From Candidatus Thorarchaeota archaeon (GTDB lineage Archaea > Asgardarchaeota > Thorarchaeia > Thorarchaeales > Thorarchaeaceae), in the NCBI GenBank assembly GCA_029856425.1, contig JAHQWZ010000054.1, forward strand, positions 1-9,643: a stretch of DNA of 9,643 nucleotides, in the 5' to 3' direction. The notes beneath the pieces are model-generated. The model was given only the letters and a program-made list of their open reading frames with translations. It did no database searches and had not been told where the DNA came from. This document shows positions 6,392-9,643 of this stretch, piece by piece (within the stretch, counting starts at the first letter, position 1; every line of letters begins with the position of its first letter). A program made the position numbers and the translations under genes.

Positions 6392-6562
6392 ATGGTAAAA
6401 CCATCGCCAAGAACTTCAGGAAAAGGAGTTGCTCTTAAGGGAAGACAATTACTAATCGATAAGAAAATACGTATCGATTGGATTCGCTCAAAGGTAGCCG
6501 TATTGGATGATGAGCATTTGAGACTAGTTGAGGGAATCATCAGAAGGTTCCTAAAAGAATGA
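6392..6562 (+). CDS. Small basic protein of unknown function (56 residues)
   Basis: This gene is not recognised. From ATG 6392 it encodes 56 residues: a basic, probably disordered start (KPSPRTSGKG, 3-12), a short predicted strand or helix rich in Lys/Arg and Ile (LLIDKKIRIDWIRSK, 20-34), and a C-terminal amphipathic helix (LDDEHLRLVEGIIRRFLKE, 38-56). The Asp/Glu-Leu-Val-Ile pattern of that helix resembles a compact helical protein or interaction module rather than random translation. An in-frame GTG at 6353 would add 13 hydrophobic residues, but it coincides with the AT-rich promoter element, so ATG 6392 is preferred. The gene is divergent from the LRR gene and ends before the convergent gene at 6645. 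A T5 run at 6583-6587 may terminate it. Whether it is expressed is uncertain. Confidence 0.5.
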   Translation: MVKPSPRTSGKGVALKGRQLLIDKKIRIDWIRSKVAVLDDEHLRLVEGIIRRFLKE

Positions 6563-6582
6563 TATCTAGAAGATTTTGCTCG

Positions 6583-6587
6583 TTTTT
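6583..6587 (+). terminator. Possible oligo-T terminator
   Basis: A TTTTT run 21 nt after the stop of the 56-residue gene, with an earlier TTTT at 6574-6577. Archaeal RNA polymerase can stop at T-rich tracts without a hairpin. The tract is short, so this is only a candidate. Confidence 0.3.
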
Positions 6588-6644
6588 GAATTCAATGACT
6601 CTTGAACATGCAGACCTCAGAATTAGTCGTAGACGAATCCATTT

Positions 6645-7358
6645 CTAAGCGGGGCGGTATTTTGGAACTTCTGCGCGTATACCTTTCTTAATCTTGAGAA
6701 TATCACGCGCCTGCAGTTCTTTCCTTTTTGGATAAGCAGCTACAATTCCCTTCCATTGGTCGATTTTAATCATGACTGGATCGCTTTCAACAATCTTGGC
6801 GATGTTAGCCTTTGAGTCATCTATTTGATCAATGACGTCGCCTGCTTTGCAGCCCATCTTCAGACTGGCGACTATATTGTCTAGTTCGTCAGCTATCTTC
6901 ATGGCTTTGTCGGCGGGAATCGGAACTGTAGTCGGCATAGCTGCAGGTTGAGTCACCACTACTTCAGGATCAGGTGCAGGAGCAGCTGGAGAAGTGGCTG
7001 GCATGGATGCTGGCGTGGGGGCTGGAGCGGCAGCAACAATAGGAGGAGAATCCTGCAATTCCATCATTGCTCCCAACATATCTTCTTTCAGAGCTTCAAT
7101 GGCTTGTCCAATGAACGTCGCTATTTGGTCAAATTGCCCCTTTACAAGATCAGCAACATGGTCCAAGCTACCCCCTGTGTCAGCAGTGGGCGCTTGTACA
7201 GACTTTATGGCATCTAGGAGCTCGTCTCTTGTGAGTCTGATATCAGAACGGATCTCATCCATATTAGCAAGAATCGTCACCATTCGTTTCAATGTATCAT
7301 CAAGAGCTCCGATGCTCTTCTCAATGTCTTGGAGACGACTCAGAAACTGCTCAGCCAT
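6645..7358 (-). CDS. Helical / Pro-Ala-linker protein with conserved-looking C-terminal domain, function unknown
   Basis: This gene is not recognised. The 237 residues fall into three parts. Residues 1-103 are helical with heptad-like hydrophobic spacing and many charges (about 1-52 and 64-103), suggesting coiled-coil or helical-bundle oligomerisation. Residues 104-149 are a flexible linker rich in Pro and Ala. Residues 150-237 form a compact, probably globular domain starting with a helix (KAMKIADELDNIVASL), including VMIKIDQWKG (195-204) and a basic end (KRKELQARDILKIKKGIR, ending near 228) that finishes in PKYRPA. There is no signal peptide or membrane span. Start ATG 7358 is supported by GGGAG 8 nt upstream. 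The gene is divergent from GTPase 2, with 156 bp between starts, so shared control is plausible. An adaptor or effector for the neighbouring GTPase is one possibility; nothing in the sequence proves it. Confidence 0.85.
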   Translation of the reverse strand: MAEQFLSRLQDIEKSIGALDDTLKRMVTILANMDEIRSDIRLTRDELLDAIKSVQAPTADTGGSLDHVADLVKGQFDQIATFIGQAIEALKEDMLGAMMELQDSPPIVAAAPAPTPASMPATSPAAPAPDPEVVVTQPAAMPTTVPIPADKAMKIADELDNIVASLKMGCKAGDVIDQIDDSKANIAKIVESDPVMIKIDQWKGIVAAYPKRKELQARDILKIKKGIRAEVPKYRPA

Positions 7359-7366
7359 AATGTATA

Positions 7367-7371
7367 CTCCC
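7367..7371 (-). promoter_or_regulatory. Shine-Dalgarno site of the helical/linker protein
   Basis: GGGAG on the minus strand, 8 nt before ATG 7358; it supports that ATG as the start. A candidate TATA element (AAGCAAATATC, minus strand, 7382-7392) lies just upstream, which would leave too short a leader to include this site. One of the two assignments is therefore probably wrong. Confidence 0.5.
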
Positions 7372-7431
7372 TGCTTCTATTGATATTTGCTTAATGTTTG
7401 AGCACTAGAAAAGGGTTTGTCTGATGTTTAG

Positions 7432-7448
7432 CTCTCCTGAAGGGAGAG
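7432..7448. promoter_or_regulatory. Inverted repeat between divergent promoters, possible operator
   Basis: CTCTCC (7432-7437) and GGAGAG (7443-7448) form a perfect 6-bp inverted repeat with a 5-nt centre. It lies between the start region of the helical/linker gene and the TATA box of GTPase 2. Its position suits a regulator acting on both genes; no regulator is identified. Confidence 0.35.
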
Positions 7449-7478
7449 TGAAGATATTACGAGGACATTCCGAGAACT

Positions 7479-7486
7479 ATTAAATA
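7479..7486 (+). promoter_or_regulatory. TATA box of the GTPase 2 unit
   Basis: ATTAAATA, preceded by the purine-rich GAGAA, is a good archaeal TATA box. Standard spacing places the transcription start near 7509, about 6 nt before GTG 7515. This supports GTG 7515 as the start and a nearly leaderless mRNA. Confidence 0.6.
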
Positions 7487-7514
7487 CAAATCAGAGTCAG
7501 ATTAACAGAGTAGT

Positions 7515-8126
7515 GTGTTCCAGGACGTAACAACCGTGTCCACCGAGCAAATATCTCACATGTTCAAGCTAGTTGCTCTTGGCGACGGTGCAGTAGGAAA
7601 GACTTCCTGCATCAAACAATATACCGAGGGCTCTTTCAGTGAGAGATATATTGCTACAATCGGCACTACTTTTGCGCTAAAGACAGTGGATGTGACTATG
7701 CCGGATGGCAATAGAGTCACAGCAAGAGTGGTCTTATGGGACCTCGCAGGTCAGCCAACCTATAACGAGCTGAGACGCAGGTATATGGCAGGCGCAACTA
7801 TGGCAATCATTGTCTATGATGTCACACGCCCCCAGACTTTTCTTGACATTGGCGAGTGGTTCACCAAGTTCATCACAGTTTGCCCAAATGCGGTGGTTTC
7901 TGTTGTCGCAAACAAGATTGATAGACAAGATCGACTGGTGCCCTCCGCTGCGGGTCAGATGATTCAGCAATGGCTCGATGTCCTTCATTATGAAACCAGT
8001 GCAAAGACAGGTGAAAACATAAACGAGCTCTTTACCGAGCTAGTTACTCGGGCGATTGAAAAACAGCGTCAATTTGGTCCCATGTTATCTGATGGGCCAA
8101 GCAAACCATTTAAACTGGGAGTCTAG
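7515..8126 (+). CDS. Rab/Ras-like small GTPase 2
   Basis: This 203-residue Ras-superfamily GTPase is a clear paralogue of the one at 2804. The G boxes are complete: P-loop GDGAVGKTS (23-31, the form seen in Rho/Rac and many Rabs), switch I T48 in TIGTTF, DLAGQ (76-80) with catalytic Gln80, NKID (133-136) and SAK (162-164). Segments shared with GTPase 1 include YDVTRP, a CPNA stretch before the NKxD box, and YETSAKTG. The residue after the catalytic Gln is Pro rather than the Glu of eukaryotic Rabs. There is no C-terminal Cys, so prenylation is unlikely. Start GTG 7515 fits the upstream TATA box; GTG 7536 and ATG 7560 are possible alternatives, but the ATG would begin directly at the first strand. 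A membrane-protein gene follows after 25 bp, suggesting an operon in which that protein could recruit or be controlled by the GTPase. Confidence 0.92.
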   Translation: MFQDVTTVSTEQISHMFKLVALGDGAVGKTSCIKQYTEGSFSERYIATIGTTFALKTVDVTMPDGNRVTARVVLWDLAGQPTYNELRRRYMAGATMAIIVYDVTRPQTFLDIGEWFTKFITVCPNAVVSVVANKIDRQDRLVPSAAGQMIQQWLDVLHYETSAKTGENINELFTELVTRAIEKQRQFGPMLSDGPSKPFKLGV

Positions 8127-8151
8127 TTCGGTTCAATTGGACTGAAGAGGA

Positions 8152-8688
8152 ATGGTGACAAGTAGAAAAGTTCTAAGGGGAGCAGTTGGGCACATCATTC
8201 TGTTCATCATCAACTTCCTTGTTTTTGTAGGGCTCGTAGAGAGCTATCAGATCCTGACTACTGAACTCCCGCTGCTTACCGGACTTGTGCTTGGATATAT
8301 GGTGATTCACACCACTATCCTACTGTCTGTCCAGCTTGGTATACAGGTCCTAGAACTGATAAGAATACGGATGCCAACGCTACTCATCTCTTACTATTTC
8401 TTGTTTGATGATGATGAAGCCATTCCAATGCCATTGTTGGATCCCGTAAAGAGCCGACTTGGAGTTATCACGCTTCTTCTTGTTATCAGTGGTGGACCGG
8501 TTTTCTTCCCAATCTTTGCCGCCTCAGGACTTCTCTTTGTGATGGCATTGCTTGTCCAGAATCCATTGACGCTGCCATTAATTATCAGCTACTTTATCGA
8601 ATTCATCAACTGGATGCCGCCATTACTCGTTCTAATCGTAGCGATAGTGATAGCATCCATTGTGATAATCGAGTTTAGGCACGTATGA
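8152..8688 (+). CDS. Small multi-pass membrane protein, function unknown
   Basis: No family was recognised. The 178 residues contain about four hydrophobic membrane segments, near 11-30, 41-68 (long, possibly bent), 104-135 (long, broken by GGP at 114-116, so perhaps two) and 154-174. A polar loop at about 85-103 carries an acidic patch (DDDE, 86-89) and several Pro. No catalytic or transporter motif is evident. AAGAGG (8145-8150) is only 1 nt from ATG 8152 and 4 nt from the next codon, GTG 8155, so the true start may be the GTG; the difference is one residue. Cotranscription with GTPase 2 is likely, because the gap is 25 bp with no promoter visible. It could serve as a membrane anchor or receptor for the GTPase, which lacks a lipid-attachment site. 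This role is inferred from position only. Confidence 0.82.
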   Translation: MVTSRKVLRGAVGHIILFIINFLVFVGLVESYQILTTELPLLTGLVLGYMVIHTTILLSVQLGIQVLELIRIRMPTLLISYYFLFDDDEAIPMPLLDPVKSRLGVITLLLVISGGPVFFPIFAASGLLFVMALLVQNPLTLPLIISYFIEFINWMPPLLVLIVAIVIASIVIIEFRHV

Positions 8689-8705
8689 CCTCTGATTGCC
8701 CACCC

Positions 8706-8719
8706 AGACGACGGCGTCT
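8706..8719 (+). promoter_or_regulatory. Short hairpin before the reductase TATA box
   Basis: AGACG (8706-8710) and CGTCT (8715-8719) form a 5-bp inverted repeat with a 4-nt loop, followed by TTATATT. It sits 18 nt after the stop of the membrane-protein gene. It could end that transcript or act as an operator for the reductase, whose TATA box it touches. Confidence 0.3.
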
Positions 8720-8726
8720 TTATATT
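8719..8726 (+). promoter_or_regulatory. TATA box of the geranylgeranyl-reductase-family gene
   Basis: TTTATATT is a near-consensus archaeal TATA box. A start about 26 nt downstream, near 8748, leaves only some 7 nt before TTG 8756. This supports that codon as the translation start and marks a new transcription unit. Confidence 0.6.
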
Positions 8727-8755
8727 CAACAGCGCGGCTCAGATTTCGAAAGACC

Positions 8756-9643
8756 TTGAGAAGACCCGATGTTGTTGTAGTCGGCGCTGGATCAGCTGGA
8801 TGTGTTACTGCGAGGCGCTGCGCAGAGATGGGCTTGAAGACACTTCTCCTTGACAAGAAGCCCCGTGCAGAAGTGGGGCAGAAAGTTTGCGGGGACGAGA
8901 TTAGCAAGTCACATTTTGAGGCGACAGGGATTGAATTTCCGAAAGAACAGGAGATTTCTAGTGTGATTGCAGGAGCAGATGTGTATCCTCCTAGTATGAG
9001 CAACGAACTCAAGGTCAGAGGCTGGGCGGAGTTTGATGGCTGGACAGTTAATAGGCTGAGTTTTGGTCAACGACTTCTAGGTGAAGCTATCGATGCAGGA
9101 GTTGCCTTTCAGGCTAATAGCCGTGTCAGCAATCCTATTCTTCGAAATGACGCCGCTATTGGAGTTGAGTACAAAGAAGCGGGTGAGAAGAAAGAGGTCT
9201 ACGCAAAGCTGATAATTGATGCCAGTGGTTTTGCTGGAACCATAAGAAACAAACTAGATCATCCACTTGTAGAGAAAACCATTGATAAGGAAGATGTAGC
9301 ACTCTGCTACAGAGAGATAGTGAAACTCAAGATGCCGCTCGCAGAGCCGGAAGTTGCCCGAGTCCTTTTAGGCGGCAAGGTGGCACCAGGTGGATATGCA
9401 TGGATTTTTCCCAAGGGAATGCAAGAGGTTAATGCAGGAGTAGGAATTACTGGAGGTTCAGGCCGAGGTTCACCAAAATCCTACTTTTTGGAGTTCAAGA
9501 ATGAATACCCATTGCTCATCAGGAGTCAAGTCATTGATGCAGCAGGGGGAGCTGTGCCTGTTAGGAGACCATTGAAGAGTTTGGTTGCAGACGGCGTAGC
9601 TTTCGTTGGAGACGCGGCGGCTCAGGTTAATCCTATCCATGGC
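8756..9643 (+). CDS. Geranylgeranyl reductase family FAD-dependent oxidoreductase, 3'-truncated by window edge
   Basis: This flavoprotein belongs to the family that saturates the double bonds of geranylgeranyl chains, in archaea typically digeranylgeranylglycerophospholipid, to give mature ether lipids at the membrane. The 296 codons present run to the last base without interruption; family members are usually about 390-450 residues, so roughly the C-terminal quarter to third is missing. Motifs: DVVVVGAGSAG (5-15), the dinucleotide-binding Rossmann loop; the acidic residue ending the second strand in LLLDKK (31-36); KVCGDEI (43-49), the family's Cys-Gly substrate-pocket signature; IIDASG (about 159-164); YAWIFPKG (about 219-226), characteristic of geranylgeranyl reductases; and GDAAAQVNPIHG at the window end, the second FAD-binding motif. 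TTG 8756 starts right at the Rossmann strand and fits the TATA box. Family members act on different isoprenoid substrates, so the exact substrate is not certain. Confidence 0.92.
   Translation, partial: MRRPDVVVVGAGSAGCVTARRCAEMGLKTLLLDKKPRAEVGQKVCGDEISKSHFEATGIEFPKEQEISSVIAGADVYPPSMSNELKVRGWAEFDGWTVNRLSFGQRLLGEAIDAGVAFQANSRVSNPILRNDAAIGVEYKEAGEKKEVYAKLIIDASGFAGTIRNKLDHPLVEKTIDKEDVALCYREIVKLKMPLAEPEVARVLLGGKVAPGGYAWIFPKGMQEVNAGVGITGGSGRGSPKSYFLEFKNEYPLLIRSQVIDAAGGAVPVRRPLKSLVADGVAFVGDAAAQVNPIHG

Noticed and set aside
6994..7383. 129-codon plus-strand frame opposite the helical/linker gene
   Set aside because: It is antisense to a gene with a good Shine-Dalgarno site and domain structure; its Ser/Ala-rich product is a mirror of the Pro/Ala linker region.
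8632..9012. 126-codon minus-strand frame over the membrane-protein and reductase junction
   Set aside because: The plus strand here encodes the Rossmann and Cys-Gly motifs of the reductase and has a TATA box; the minus-strand product looks random.

Overview
The window most likely comes from an Asgard archaeon, with a Thorarchaeia-like lineage as the best guess. The archaeal evidence is a pheS-pheT pair of the archaeal/eukaryotic type, a geranylgeranyl-reductase-family flavoprotein of archaeal lipid synthesis, TATA-box promoters with very short or absent leaders, and a mix of ATG, GTG and TTG starts. The Asgard evidence is two Rab/Ras-like small GTPases within 5 kb plus a large intracellular leucine-rich-repeat (LRR) protein, a combination typical of Asgard genomes. 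The lineage assignment is inference and was not checked by any search.

Layout. Positions 2-2695 (+) hold the 3' part of pheS abutting a complete pheT. Positions 2804-3843 (+) hold a two-gene unit, Rab-like GTPase 1 followed by a two-CBS-domain protein, with its own TATA box and a hairpin in the predicted leader. Positions 3844-4080 are non-coding with two inverted repeats. An 86-residue HNH-endonuclease-like protein (4081-4341, +) converges, 11 bp apart, on a 641-residue LRR protein (4353-6278, -). A 56-residue basic protein of unknown function (6392-6562, +) is divergent from the LRR gene. A 237-residue protein with a helical N-terminus, a Pro/Ala linker and an unrecognised C-terminal domain (6645-7358, -) is divergent from GTPase 2 (7515-8126, +). 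GTPase 2 is followed 25 bp later by a multi-pass membrane protein (8152-8688, +). From a TTG start at 8756 (+) a geranylgeranyl-reductase-family gene runs off the end of the window.

How the parts may work together. PheS and PheT form phenylalanyl-tRNA synthetase. The two GTPases are clear paralogues, neither with a C-terminal prenylation cysteine. Each heads a short unit with a different partner: a CBS protein that probably senses adenine nucleotides, and a small integral membrane protein. The helical/linker protein shares the GTPase 2 promoter region, so GTPase 2, the membrane protein and the helical protein are candidates for one functional group. The LRR protein could be a binding scaffold. 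These links rest on position only. The most interesting targets are the GTPase 2 neighbourhood, the unrecognised C-terminal domains of the LRR and helical proteins, and the structured spacer after the CBS gene.
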